Assembly: GCA_019636845.1 (NCBI GenBank)
Contig: JAHBWV010000001.1
Coordinates: 1,550,001 to 1,614,000, forward strand
Reading direction: 5' to 3'
Origin: Phycisphaeraceae bacterium
GTDB taxonomy: Bacteria; Planctomycetota; Phycisphaerae; Phycisphaerales; UBA1924
DNA length: 64,000 nt
A model generated the notes under the pieces. That model was not told where the DNA came from. It did not search any database and was given only the letters and a program-made list of their open reading frames with translations. The position numbers and the translations under genes were made by a program. Of this stretch, positions 54,027-63,389 are shown piece after piece; position 1 is the stretch's first letter, and each line of letters opens with the position of its first letter.

Positions 54027-56688
54027 GTACACCGTGGTGTGGGCATGTGTGCTCGCGATGCTGGCCGGGGTTGCCTCCGCCCAGGGTGTCTCCGATCGCG
54101 CTCCGATCGACGCGACAGAGTCATTCCTCTCCGATAACGGCCTCGACACACTGCTCGCGGTGCATCTGCGCGACCGACTCATGCAAGCCACAGGCGACGA
54201 TCGCCAACGCATCGCGGACCGGCTCGGCGAGGTGTACGCAAGAATGCACGCGAGCGCCGGCACGACCGAGCAGCGTGCCGAGATCGAGACGCTCGGTCGG
54301 GAACTCATCCGACTCGTCCCGGATTCTGAGTCCTATCTGCTCCGGCTCAATCTTACCAAGTCGCGGTATCTGATCGCCGAGCAGATCGCCGAGAAGCACC
54401 GGCTCAAGCTCGCGACAGAAGAGGAACGCGCCGAGGCACAGCGCATCCTGCGTGATGTAGGGGCCACCTTCGAGGACATCGCCAATCGTGTGCAGTCGGT
54501 GATCGACACTCTCGAGCGTCACGAACGGCGTGCTGTCGCCGGCACCGACACAAGCGAGATCCGGCGCCGGCTCGAACGCTCACGGCGAGAACGCTCGCTC
54601 GCACGCTATTACTCTGGCTGGTCCCGGTACTATCGCGCGCTCATCGAAGGCCAACCGACGCTCGCCTCGGGTGCCGCATCCGATTTCGGCTGGCTCCTTG
54701 GCTCACCGGGAAAGCCCGCAGCAGTCGAGAAGGCTTCAAAGCCCATGCTCCGATACGAGCACATCGCACGATCAGCGATCGGGTGCGCGATGGCGGCCTC
54801 GATCCTGGGCAACGACGCCGAGGCCGAGCGGTGGTTCGATCTCATACAGACCGCGCCCGACGTTTCTGACAATGTCCTCTCCCAACTCTTCACACGCAGA
54901 CTTGTGGTCTACGCCAACGCCAAGCGTTGGGCCGACGTCGAACGCCTCGTCACACGCGAACGCCTCCGCACAGGAGCCGCTCTTGCAGCCGGAGACGCCC
55001 GGCTCCTTGCAGTGATCGCACTCGACGCCTCACAGGATCGCTCACGCGCCGCTGGCCGAGAGGCGATGCTCGCTTCACTCTCGCAGGTTGCGTTCAAGGA
55101 TCTCATCGCTCGCGGCGAACTCGGGCAGATCGTCGATCTTGTCAACAGATACGGCTCCACGCCGGTGGGGACGGAGGGCTTTGTCGCAGAGTACGTCCGA
55201 GCCATCAAGTCGTATGACCGAGCGATGGAGTCGCACAAGGCAACCGGACAATCGGCAGAAGAGCCGGCGACGGACGATCAGGTACTGGTCCTTCTCCGCG
55301 ACGCCGCAACCCTGCTCCGCCAGGCCGCAGCCGCTCCGGATGCCGACGCCTTTCCGAACGACCGCGACCGCTCACTGGTGCTCGCCGGGGTCGTGCTCTT
55401 CCTGGCCGGACGCTTCGAAGAGTCCGCCGACACACTCGAGCGACTCGCGGCATCCACGACGTCGGATCAGCGGCGAGAGGAAGCCATGTGGCTCGCGATC
55501 GCATCGCTCGACATGGGTGTAGACTCGGATCGCCCATCGCTCGCGCCCAGACGCGACCGACTCGCGACGCTCTATCTCGAACGCTTTCCAACGACGGAGC
55601 GAGCCGCCAGACTCCTCATCCGGCGAGCATCGGATAACCTCCTTACCGATGCAAATGCCGCGGACATACTGCTGGCCGTGCAGGCAAACAGCCCCTTGTA
55701 CCCATCTGCGCGCCGATACGCCTCCCGCCTGCTCTATCGCATCTGGCGGAACGCCTCGGGTGCTGATCGCCTCAAGTCCGCTCGCCAGTTCCGCGCGCTC
55801 GCGGACGAGCTCGTCACGATCGACACCGAGGCGATCGCGGCCGCTTCCAACGATTCTGCACGCACCCTGCAGGCCGAGCTCGTCCTGCGTGAACGGCAGG
55901 TCCTGGATGTCGTTCTCTCTTCCCAGGATCCAGATATCGAGCGTGCCACGCTGGCGATTCGGAACATCGAAACACTCACGGGCAGCCATGACCAGAGCGA
56001 CGACATCGCCGCAGAACTGCTGTATCGCAGACTCCAGCTCGCCCTCGCAGCGAAGGACGACCAGGCATTCGCCGAAACATCATCCCGCCTCAGCGCAGCG
56101 GGCGGGCGATACGCCGAAGCGGGCGACCGGCTCGCGTACCGACACGCACTCGAACTCTGGAGAGACATGCCCAACGATGAGGCCAGATCGCGCCGAGTCG
56201 TTGCGATCGGGCTCCGCCTGATCGAACGCGTCGGCTCCGACCCGAAACGCCTCTCAGATCCCGCGACCTTCGGCCTCTGCGACACGGTCTCCGCCGCCGC
56301 GGCACACCTCTGGCGAGCAATCGGTGATCGCACGATGCGTGACACCTCGATCTCGATCGATCGCAGAATCTACGAATCAGGTCTCGCCACCGGCCAGGTG
56401 TTGAGGCGACTCGCCGAACTCGCTGAGGATGCAGGACTCCGCCCCCTCGCCCTCGAAGCGTGGCGGTCCATGCTCGCCGGATACCGCGAAGGCACAACGG
56501 ACTGGTTCGAGTCTCGATACAACTCTCTCCGCCTGCTCGCAGACGAGGATCCGAAGGAAGCCGCGCGAGTCATGGCGCAGTACGTCGCGCTGAGGCCCGA
56601 ACTCGGACCGGAACCATGGCGATCTCGCTTTGAACTCCTTCGCGCTCGGTTGATCGATGCTTCCGGCGATGGGGGAGGGCCGCCATGA
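54007..56688 (+). CDS. Large exported alpha-helical repeat protein of the VWA-ExbBD operon
   Basis: The 893-residue product starts 20 bases inside the second ExbD gene. A signal peptide (VVWACVLAMLAGVASA) ends near residue 25. The remainder is almost entirely alpha-helical and rich in Ala, Arg and Glu, in TPR/solenoid fashion, with an early coiled-coil-like segment (about 130-190). There are no cysteine clusters or catalytic motifs. A periplasmic scaffold role is an inference from export and solenoid structure. I recognise no named family. It is coupled to the next gene by an ATGA overlap. Confidence 0.8.
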   Translation: MFRSRCEYTVVWACVLAMLAGVASAQGVSDRAPIDATESFLSDNGLDTLLAVHLRDRLMQATGDDRQRIADRLGEVYARMHASAGTTEQRAEIETLGRELIRLVPDSESYLLRLNLTKSRYLIAEQIAEKHRLKLATEEERAEAQRILRDVGATFEDIANRVQSVIDTLERHERRAVAGTDTSEIRRRLERSRRERSLARYYSGWSRYYRALIEGQPTLASGAASDFGWLLGSPGKPAAVEKASKPMLRYEHIARSAIGCAMAASILGNDAEAERWFDLIQTAPDVSDNVLSQLFTRRLVVYANAKRWADVERLVTRERLRTGAALAAGDARLLAVIALDASQDRSRAAGREAMLASLSQVAFKDLIARGELGQIVDLVNRYGSTPVGTEGFVAEYVRAIKSYDRAMESHKATGQSAEEPATDDQVLVLLRDAATLLRQAAAAPDADAFPNDRDRSLVLAGVVLFLAGRFEESADTLERLAASTTSDQRREEAMWLAIASLDMGVDSDRPSLAPRRDRLATLYLERFPTTERAARLLIRRASDNLLTDANAADILLAVQANSPLYPSARRYASRLLYRIWRNASGADRLKSARQFRALADELVTIDTEAIAAASNDSARTLQAELVLRERQVLDVVLSSQDPDIERATLAIRNIETLTGSHDQSDDIAAELLYRRLQLALAAKDDQAFAETSSRLSAAGGRYAEAGDRLAYRHALELWRDMPNDEARSRRVVAIGLRLIERVGSDPKRLSDPATFGLCDTVSAAAAHLWRAIGDRTMRDTSISIDRRIYESGLATGQVLRRLAELAEDAGLRPLALEAWRSMLAGYREGTTDWFESRYNSLRLLADEDPKEAARVMAQYVALRPELGPEPWRSRFELLRARLIDASGDGGGPP

Positions 56689-59483
56689 GCCGACACACCA
56701 CGCGTGGGGCCGAGTCCGATCTGATCGCAAAGTTTCTCGGCAACACGGCATCGCAAGGTGGCCCCTTCGCGCTCCTCGCCGTGTCGAGTGATGAAATCGA
56801 CGACATGTCAATTCTCATCGCGCTCCGCGAGCGTCTCCAGCAGACAGCAAATCACCCCGAAGGCACCACGCCTGAAGCCGATGAAGTCCGGCTTGCACTC
56901 CACGCCGCTGCGGCACAACTGCTCGATCCGCCGACACGACAGGCCATGCTCCTCAGGTGGGGGCCGCACTCGGCCGCCCCGAGGCCGGCACCTCCGTCAA
57001 GTCCAGCCACTCCCGAGAACGACCGGCTCGTCATGATGCTCCAGCAGGACGCGGTCATGGCGATCGCCGCATGCGGCGGGTGGAACGACAGAGCCAAGTC
57101 ACGGGTGATGATGCTCGCCCTCAACAGAGGGTGTGGCCCCGACGATGTGCAGGTGGCCATCGCACGCCTCGAAGGTGGATTCGCCGTTTCCTCAAGTCCA
57201 TCTGCCACACCACCATCTGCCCCAAGAGCGATCCCCGATCATCGGTCCGCACCGCATCTCTCGCTGCCGGAGCGTGAAGCTCCCACGCGGCGCCCACGCG
57301 GTGTTCCCACCGCGGTCAAGATAGCCGTGCTGATCACGCTTGCCGGGATAGCCATCGTGATTGCCGCCGTGATCGCACTCTCGCTCCCCGCGAGACCTCC
57401 TGTTCAAACCGGAATCACCACAGGCCAGAGTGTATCAGACGCCGATCAGGCACCCGCAGCGCCGCCTCGTGATACGCAAGGGCAACTCTTCCCTACACTC
57501 AAGCCGACACCATCATCTTCTGCGCCGGTGGTCACCGCTCCCGCGACGAACGAGGCGCAGCGCTGGCTGCAACGCCTTACGGCCGCGTCCTCCGGTCTCG
57601 ATCCAGATCGCGAGCAGGCAATACAGGATCTGATCAAGCTCCTGAGAGGGGGCGGATCGATATGGGTGGATCTGGAGCCGGCCGAACTCGCGGTAGCCCT
57701 GCGCTGCATCGTTGACACCGTCTATCAGGCGGACTCCGTCGAAGAAGCCGAACGAATCCTCGACGGCATCATCAACCCGGGTGCGATCTCTCAGAATCGC
57801 GAGAGAATCCTCCAATCCGCATGGCTTTCCGGCGTCCTCTCAAGACTCAGCGTCGAGCGGGATCTCCCTATGGGAGTTCTCGCGGCGATCGATGATCGCA
57901 TCGCGCGTGCCGGTGCCAGAGAGCGAGCCGCATCCGAAACAGCGTTCGAGTCAGGTGTCATTGCCAACCTCATCCAGAGCAGCAATACCGTCGCAGCAAC
58001 CGGCACCGCCGAGGCATGGGAGGGGTGGCTCGCCGCTACCGAAGCCGTCGCCAAAGCCATGCCCTCACGCCGGACGGACCTCCTCCTTCTCGCGATCGGC
58101 GATGCGCTATCCGCACATACAAAGCCGTGGAACGCCACGCTGATCGACCTGGCCGTAACCAGGATCGCCTGGCACAGGGAACCGCAGGCCCAGCGTTGGC
58201 TTCTCGCCCGTTTCGACGGTCTCGACACGTCAAGAGATGCGCTCACGACTCTGACCCGCTCGATCGCGTCGAAGTCCTCCTCGCCGGGAATCGACATCAC
58301 AATGGTGCTGCCCGTCGGGGCAACCGAGGCCGATCGAAGACGCCTCAGAGACGACTACGCCGCGCGATTCGGACTCGCGGGAGCATCCGACGGAGCCGCC
58401 CTCGACGCGAGAGTCATTGAAACCATCGCTCGCATCAGCGCCGCTGAGTCTGACTCTCAATCCATCGACGACGCACTCCGCCTCGCCGCCGCGTGGTCTC
58501 GAGTCAGCGAGGCGGCATGGCTTCGTTGGCAGGGACTCTCAGATCTGGCGTCCGCCGCGCTCGATCGAGCCGATGCCCATCTGTCGCTGCCCTCTTCCCC
58601 GAGCCCGCCCTCCCGCGCCTCGATCATGCTCCGTCGCGATGAACCACCGACGTGGACCCGCTCCTATATCAACGCAGGATCAGATATCAACGCCAGAACC
58701 TCGCTGCTCCGCTCATTTCCCTCGTCCGACATCCACCCCGCAGACGCGGAGGTTGTCATGGACGTTGCCTTGCGTGGCACACCCGCCCAGGTCCGAGAGG
58801 CAGCGAGGGCCGTCGTTTCGCGTACATCATCCACTCCCGTCATGGTCAACGCCCTGCTCGAGGCGATCTCAACCGCGCCGCGCACCGCATCGACCGCCGA
58901 ACTCATCACCATGCTTTCCGGCGACACGACACTCCGCCTCGGCGACCGGAACTGGCGTTACGACGCGCGACGCATACTCGTTCGCCGACTGCTCGAGATG
59001 CTTGCATCGCGTGGCGAGTACGCCGATGCGGATCTGTACCAGGCGGCACTCGCAGACTCGCACGCTGTCCGCTCCGCACCCGTCGTGGCCGCCGGGACAT
59101 CCCCCGCTCGCGCATCGACGTCCGAGCTCAGCGTCTTCCTGGCCGCGGAGAGAGCGCTATGGAGATCCGCAGCCCAGGATCTCACACGCCCGCGTGCATA
59201 CCCCGAATCGCTCTCGCAGATCACCTCCGGCTCTCTCGCACGATCAAAGATCGCATCCGGCAGCATCCAGCGTGATGTCGTTCAGATGCACGAGATCGCT
59301 CACCTGATGGGCCTCGTCGTCGCGAGCGAACACCCCGAGCGCGCGTCCGAGATCTGGGAGATCGTCTCAACGCTCAGCAACCGCCTCGCTGTTGCAGTCC
59401 ATGTTGGTGCTCAGGTGAGAGACTGCCAAGCCGCTACGGCACGCATCTGGGCGGTTCGCCTCAGGCGGGAGGAATCCCCATGA
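56685..59483 (+). CDS. Large single-pass membrane protein of unknown function in the VWA-ExbBD operon
   Basis: This 932-residue protein has a cytoplasmic-type N-terminal part (~1-205, helical, then a Pro/Ser/Arg-rich linker) and one strong transmembrane helix near residues 207-230 (VKIAVLITLAGIAIVIAAVIALSL). A long, presumably periplasmic C-terminal part follows. It is Ala/Arg/Ser-rich and helical, without recognisable motifs. It has no signal peptide. Start and stop both overlap neighbours by four bases, so it is translated as part of the operon. It could transmit signals or force between the cytoplasm and the periplasmic scaffold; that is speculation. Confidence 0.8.
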   Translation: MSRHTTRGAESDLIAKFLGNTASQGGPFALLAVSSDEIDDMSILIALRERLQQTANHPEGTTPEADEVRLALHAAAAQLLDPPTRQAMLLRWGPHSAAPRPAPPSSPATPENDRLVMMLQQDAVMAIAACGGWNDRAKSRVMMLALNRGCGPDDVQVAIARLEGGFAVSSSPSATPPSAPRAIPDHRSAPHLSLPEREAPTRRPRGVPTAVKIAVLITLAGIAIVIAAVIALSLPARPPVQTGITTGQSVSDADQAPAAPPRDTQGQLFPTLKPTPSSSAPVVTAPATNEAQRWLQRLTAASSGLDPDREQAIQDLIKLLRGGGSIWVDLEPAELAVALRCIVDTVYQADSVEEAERILDGIINPGAISQNRERILQSAWLSGVLSRLSVERDLPMGVLAAIDDRIARAGARERAASETAFESGVIANLIQSSNTVAATGTAEAWEGWLAATEAVAKAMPSRRTDLLLLAIGDALSAHTKPWNATLIDLAVTRIAWHREPQAQRWLLARFDGLDTSRDALTTLTRSIASKSSSPGIDITMVLPVGATEADRRRLRDDYAARFGLAGASDGAALDARVIETIARISAAESDSQSIDDALRLAAAWSRVSEAAWLRWQGLSDLASAALDRADAHLSLPSSPSPPSRASIMLRRDEPPTWTRSYINAGSDINARTSLLRSFPSSDIHPADAEVVMDVALRGTPAQVREAARAVVSRTSSTPVMVNALLEAISTAPRTASTAELITMLSGDTTLRLGDRNWRYDARRILVRRLLEMLASRGEYADADLYQAALADSHAVRSAPVVAAGTSPARASTSELSVFLAAERALWRSAAQDLTRPRAYPESLSQITSGSLARSKIASGSIQRDVVQMHEIAHLMGLVVASEHPERASEIWEIVSTLSNRLAVAVHVGAQVRDCQAATARIWAVRLRREESP

Positions 59484-60448
59484 AACGCCCCATCGTCAAG
59501 CCCGCGATCGTCTGCCTCGCATGCTCCCTCATGGTCGCCGGCGCTGTCGCACAGCCCGCGGATCCCCGCCAGACTCCCGAAGGCCCTCGCGGCGTTCAGG
59601 CCATCGCATCCGCGATTCCCGATATCGAGGCACGTCTCTCAGCCCTCACGCCCGCCGACCCCGAGAAGTACTTTCTGCTCGGTGAAGAGATCGCCGACAT
59701 CGCGGTCGAAGAACACGAGAGAGAAGTCGCACGTCGTCTCTTTCTCATCGCCTACACACGGTGGCGATCCGCAGGCGATGATCGCAACGCCGCAGCCGCG
59801 TCCCTTGCTCTCACAACCGTCGTCAGCGGCGAGCGAGATCGTGAATGGCTTCGCGCCATCGCGGCCTCGATTGACCCGAGACGCGCCCGTATCGACTGGG
59901 ACCCCGCATCATGGACAGAGTCCGACCCCGAAGCGTCATTCATGGCAGCGCAGGCCCTCGGGTCTGTCAGAGCTGGCGATGGAGTCTCTGCCAGGCAACT
60001 CCTCGCGGATCCACGCGTCACTCGAGCCCTCGGAAGATTCGACACGCTCCTCCAGTCAGCGGGCGGGCTCACAAGAGTTCATAGGGACGCCGCAGTCTGG
60101 CCATGTCCAGACTGCCGCAACAGGCGACTTGTCTCCTCACGCGCCACGCAGGAATTTCGGGATATCGTCTGCGGTCATTGCCGAGGCGATCCCGGCCCCC
60201 GCCTTCGAACCGACGAGATCATCGCACACCTGCGTGTCGAGTCTCTTCTCCTCGCAGGCGACGCGACCGTGTGGTCGGCGCAGTTGGAGATCGACGCAGG
60301 GGCACCCCTGCGAGATCCGAATCCCGATCTGGTCCCATCCGCCTTTGGCCTCGATACCTCACTGCTGCTCTACCGCGATGGCACATGGGTTCGTGATCGC
60401 GTCCCCCCCAGTTCACCATCCGATCCGGCAGCAGCCCCGGGTAACTAA
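59480..60448 (+). CDS. Exported protein with Cys-pair motif, last gene of the VWA-ExbBD operon
   Basis: The 322-residue protein begins with a signal peptide (AIVCLACSLMVAGAVA) cleaved near residue 24. A helical repeat-like region follows (about 50-200). Then come two Cys-x2-Cys pairs (CPDCRNRR and CGHCRG) that probably form a zinc ribbon, unusual for an exported protein. A beta-rich C-terminus and a Pro/Ser-rich end complete it. The ATGA overlap with the preceding gene places it in the operon. No family is recognised. Confidence 0.8.
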   Translation: MKRPIVKPAIVCLACSLMVAGAVAQPADPRQTPEGPRGVQAIASAIPDIEARLSALTPADPEKYFLLGEEIADIAVEEHEREVARRLFLIAYTRWRSAGDDRNAAAASLALTTVVSGERDREWLRAIAASIDPRRARIDWDPASWTESDPEASFMAAQALGSVRAGDGVSARQLLADPRVTRALGRFDTLLQSAGGLTRVHRDAAVWPCPDCRNRRLVSSRATQEFRDIVCGHCRGDPGPRLRTDEIIAHLRVESLLLAGDATVWSAQLEIDAGAPLRDPNPDLVPSAFGLDTSLLLYRDGTWVRDRVPPSSPSDPAAAPGN

Positions 60449-60548
60449 GCTCGCAACTCGCAACGGCTGTTCCCCCTCTCACGCCGTCTAGACTTGATCT
60501 CACTCGAACCAGTACCCCGCCGCCGGGACCAGTCAGGAGCCAACGGCT

Positions 60549-60962
60549 ATGTCCGACACCCCTTCACCCGCAACCGCGCCCACACCCGCTCCGTCAACTG
60601 ACGCGAAGCCGCTTGTGGCGTTCGAGGACTTCGCTCGCCTCGATCTCCGCGTCGCACGCATCACCCATGCCGAAGATCACCCCAAGGCCGACCGGCTCTT
60701 CAAACTCCAACTCGACGACGGTTCAGGTCAGCCGCGTCAGATCTGCGCCGGCATCAAAGGGCATTACGCCGCCGCGGATCTCGTCGGAAAGTCAATCATC
60801 ATCGTTGCGAACCTCGCGCCCCGCGTCATCCGAGGCGAGGAATCACGCGGCATGCTCCTCGCCGCGAGCGACAAACCCAAGGACGCCGCCGACGACGGTT
60901 CGCGTCGTGTCGTTATCCTCACGACCGCATCCGATATGCCCCCCGGCTCAACAGTCTCCTGA
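60549..60962 (+). CDS. tRNA-binding (OB-fold) domain protein, MetG C-terminal/CsaA-like
   Basis: After a Pro/Thr/Ala-rich N-terminal tail of about 20 residues, the protein is a single OB-fold tRNA-binding domain. It has FARLDLRVARI, AEDHPKADRLFKLQLD, RQICAGIKGHY, VIIVANLAPRVIRGEESRGMLLA and an ending like methionyl-tRNA synthetase C-terminal domains (TTASDMPPGSTVS). In many bacteria this domain is fused to MetG; stand-alone copies act as tRNA-binding cofactors or, in CsaA, as chaperones. The role here is not determinable. It lies 100 bases after the large operon. Confidence 0.9.
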   Translation: MSDTPSPATAPTPAPSTDAKPLVAFEDFARLDLRVARITHAEDHPKADRLFKLQLDDGSGQPRQICAGIKGHYAAADLVGKSIIIVANLAPRVIRGEESRGMLLAASDKPKDAADDGSRRVVILTTASDMPPGSTVS

Positions 60963-60986
60963 GGTCTTCCGATTTCGTTCGTGTCG

Positions 60987-61925
60987 TTACTCCGGCCCCG
61001 GTCGCCTGCGCTGGCCTTCGCCGGGCGGCGTCCGCTCAGGTCGATTCGTGCCCTGCGGACGATCCGGTCGAGAATAACGCAACACATCCTCTACCCGAGC
61101 GTCGATCTCCGCCTCACGCTGGCTCGTTCGACGGTCGATCTCCGCTCGAAGCTCCAGCAATCTCGACTCCAGTTCCGCGACCTCGGCACGCTGCAGCCGG
61201 ATCTGCGTGTCAAAGTGCGCAGTCGCGTGCTCGCGGAATGTCGCCATCGCGGCGACCGCTTCCTGACTCTCCGCGCCCTCAGTCTCCACGATGCGGCGAG
61301 TCCGCCTCGCCAGTTCCAGCAGCTGGAATCCCTGCTCAAGCTCGACGACTCGAATCCGGAACACCTCAGGCGAGCGGGCGCGGGACTCAAGTGCCTCACG
61401 CAAACGAGGCGCGATGCGTGCGATCATCCGCTGCGCTGCTTGTGGATCCATGCGCTCCGAAGCCCGCAGACGTTCGGCCAGCAGCGGCAGGTTCTCATCA
61501 ATGAACCCGCGGAGTCGTTGGATCTCATCATGTGATACGCCGCCACCCTCTCCCGGTCGGCCTCCAGGAATCTCACGACCATCAGGCCGCCCCGCGCGAG
61601 GGCCGCGAGGTCCATCTCCCCGAATTTCCTCCGGTCCGCCCATCGGGGACCGGTTGTCGATGAGGTCGGGGTCGATCGCTTCTCCCCTGTCGAGCCGGGC
61701 GATCGCCTCATCCAGACGCGCTCGCATCGCCTCAGCCAGATCGCGCCGACGCTCGAGCGCCACTCGAAGCCGTGCGGGATCGAGCACCTCAGATGTCGCG
61801 CGATCCGACGCGACAGGTGGTTGCGATGCGGGGTGCACGCCGGGTGGCGATGCCTGCTGCGCATCAGCACCCGATGCCGTCAGAGGCAAGATGGAGAGCA
61901 TCAAAGAGAGGCTGTACGCACGCAT
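60987..61925 (-). CDS. Exported Arg/Glu-rich helical protein in an ECF sigma operon
   Basis: The ATG at 61925 follows an AAAGGA site. A signal peptide (LSLMLSILPLTASGADA) precedes a low-complexity region, an RPDGREIPGGRPGEGGGV segment and a long charged helical region (about 150-285) with heptad-like character. An Arg/Pro-rich tail ends the protein. It follows the ECF sigma and anti-sigma genes by 11 bases, so it is co-transcribed with them and may be a periplasmic sensor or target of that regulon. No metal-binding His/Cys cluster is visible. No family is recognised. Confidence 0.8.
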   Translation of the reverse strand: MRAYSLSLMLSILPLTASGADAQQASPPGVHPASQPPVASDRATSEVLDPARLRVALERRRDLAEAMRARLDEAIARLDRGEAIDPDLIDNRSPMGGPEEIRGDGPRGPRAGRPDGREIPGGRPGEGGGVSHDEIQRLRGFIDENLPLLAERLRASERMDPQAAQRMIARIAPRLREALESRARSPEVFRIRVVELEQGFQLLELARRTRRIVETEGAESQEAVAAMATFREHATAHFDTQIRLQRAEVAELESRLLELRAEIDRRTSQREAEIDARVEDVLRYSRPDRPQGTNRPERTPPGEGQRRRPGPE

Positions 61926-61936
61926 GTGGCGTCCTT

Positions 61937-62443
61937 TCACATCGGGTCTTCGCTGTTCCAAGTCTCCGATACCCAGTCACCCTGCATGGAATTCCGGAGT
62001 GTCGAGGCCTCGCCTCGCAGCGATGAGACGGCCGACCAGATCTCCTGGTCATCCAGAACCTCCCACGCCTCGGCGATCTCATCAAGCTCCGTGTGCGTGA
62101 CGAGCGTGAACCTCATCCCGGAGTCCGCAGGAACATGCCGGTTACTGCTCATGCGAGCCGCCAACACCGATGCCACGACCAGCATCGCCGCAGCCAGCGA
62201 TGCCGGCGCGAGCCAGCGCCGATGAAGCCGTAGAACCCGCCCGCTCCCCGGCTGTGCTCCATGCACGAGTCCAGGTCTATCCACTCCCGGTCTCGCCGCG
62301 AGCGAAGCCGCCACAAGGCGGGCCTCGAATCCCGCATCGGCCCCGGACCGCATCCCGTCGCCGAGTGCATCCAGCATCTCATGCATCTCGCGCAGATCCG
62401 CGGGCAACTCGCCAAACGTTGAATCATCGTGCGGCATTGTCAT
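61937..62443 (-). CDS. Putative transmembrane anti-sigma factor
   Basis: This 168-residue protein has a cytoplasmic N-terminal ~75 residues (ELPADLREMHEMLDALGDGM motif), one transmembrane helix at about 77-97 (WLAPASLAAAMLVVASVLAA) and a ~70-residue periplasmic tail. It is placed immediately after the ECF sigma gene with a four-base overlap. That gene order and topology are the classical anti-sigma arrangement. The usual zinc-binding (ZAS) His/Cys motif is absent, so it belongs to a non-zinc class. Function is inferred from context. Confidence 0.78.
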   Translation of the reverse strand: MTMPHDDSTFGELPADLREMHEMLDALGDGMRSGADAGFEARLVAASLAARPGVDRPGLVHGAQPGSGRVLRLHRRWLAPASLAAAMLVVASVLAARMSSNRHVPADSGMRFTLVTHTELDEIAEAWEVLDDQEIWSAVSSLRGEASTLRNSMQGDWVSETWNSEDPM

Positions 62444-63051
62444 GATTCGCCCTCGCTCTCTTCCTGATCCTCGATCACCGGCCCGAGCATCTCCCTGAGT
62501 TTCCGCAGAGCCCTGTGGTGCCGAGCCAGAAGTGTCCCGACCGGCTCGTCCAGCAGTTCCGCCATCTCCTTGAACCCCATCCCCGCGTGGTGTCGCAACT
62601 CAATAATCTCGCGGTCCGCATCCGACAGCCGCTCGATCGCGCCCCGAAGCGCGACCCGCTCCGCGTGCCCGGTCGGCCCGTCGTTGGACTCGAAACTCGG
62701 CTCCGGAGAGCCATCCAACGCCACCGTCCCGCTCCGACGCTTCGCATGCCGGACCGCATCCCGGATCCGGTTCATCGCGATACGGAAAAGCCAGGGCTCA
62801 AATCGGCCCTGCTCCGAGTACCCGCCCTCGCGGAGCTTGATGGCGATGGTCGCAAACACGGACTGAGCAATCTCCTCTGCGGCCTCATCGCCGCCGACCC
62901 GGCTCCGGGCCAATGCAAAGACGCGCCGGCCGTACAGGGCGACGAGTTCTCGCCACGCGCCCTCCTCCCCCGTCGCCGCACGAGCGAGCGTCTGGGTCAG
63001 GTCTGGCGCGATTGTCCGGCCGTCATGGCTCTGCACCAACGCGGTCCTCAT
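62440..63051 (-). CDS. ECF RNA polymerase sigma factor
   Basis: The 203-residue product starts at ATG 63051 behind a GGAAG site. Region 2 reads ELVALYGRRVFALARSRVG through AEEIAQSVFATIA to RFEPWLFRIAMNRIRDAVR. Region 4 is DREIIELRHHAGMGFKEMAELL followed by PVGTLLARHHRALRKLR, the promoter-recognition helix-turn-helix. It differs from the TIGR02999-type factor earlier in the window and belongs with a transmembrane anti-sigma gene downstream. A C-terminal acidic tail (DQEESEGES) is unusual but short. The upstream region, 63052-63389, should hold its promoter, but no clear motif is seen. Confidence 0.93.
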   Translation of the reverse strand: MRTALVQSHDGRTIAPDLTQTLARAATGEEGAWRELVALYGRRVFALARSRVGGDEAAEEIAQSVFATIAIKLREGGYSEQGRFEPWLFRIAMNRIRDAVRHAKRRSGTVALDGSPEPSFESNDGPTGHAERVALRGAIERLSDADREIIELRHHAGMGFKEMAELLDEPVGTLLARHHRALRKLREMLGPVIEDQEESEGES

Positions 63052-63389
63052 GGTTTCTTCCGGCAGGCATAACGCCACACCGAGCACGACATTGCACCAC
63101 ACGATATCGGACCTACGGACGATGCGCTCCGTCTGAGAAGATTCCTGACCCGCAGCCGGACATGCCATACCGAACCAAACCCTTCAGTACGGCCTCTCGC
63201 AGAATCCAAATCACGATGCCCGTGCCTTCCACGTGCCGGGTTCCTTTCCGGCGGACAACTTTGGTGGCACCGTGATTCAGGTGGAGCGATGCAAGCATGT
63301 CAGGCGAATCGCAACGAATGACACATCAGCATCCGCCCCGGGGTGGGACCTGGTGCGAGGGGTCAACTGGGCGTCACATAGATCCGGAT
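63052..63389. other. Intergenic region, no gene seen
   Basis: About 340 bases lie between the ECF sigma start and the stop of the S1/P1 nuclease gene. No tRNA, conserved ORF or strong hairpin was found. It presumably contains the promoter of the ECF sigma operon. Confidence 0.5.
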
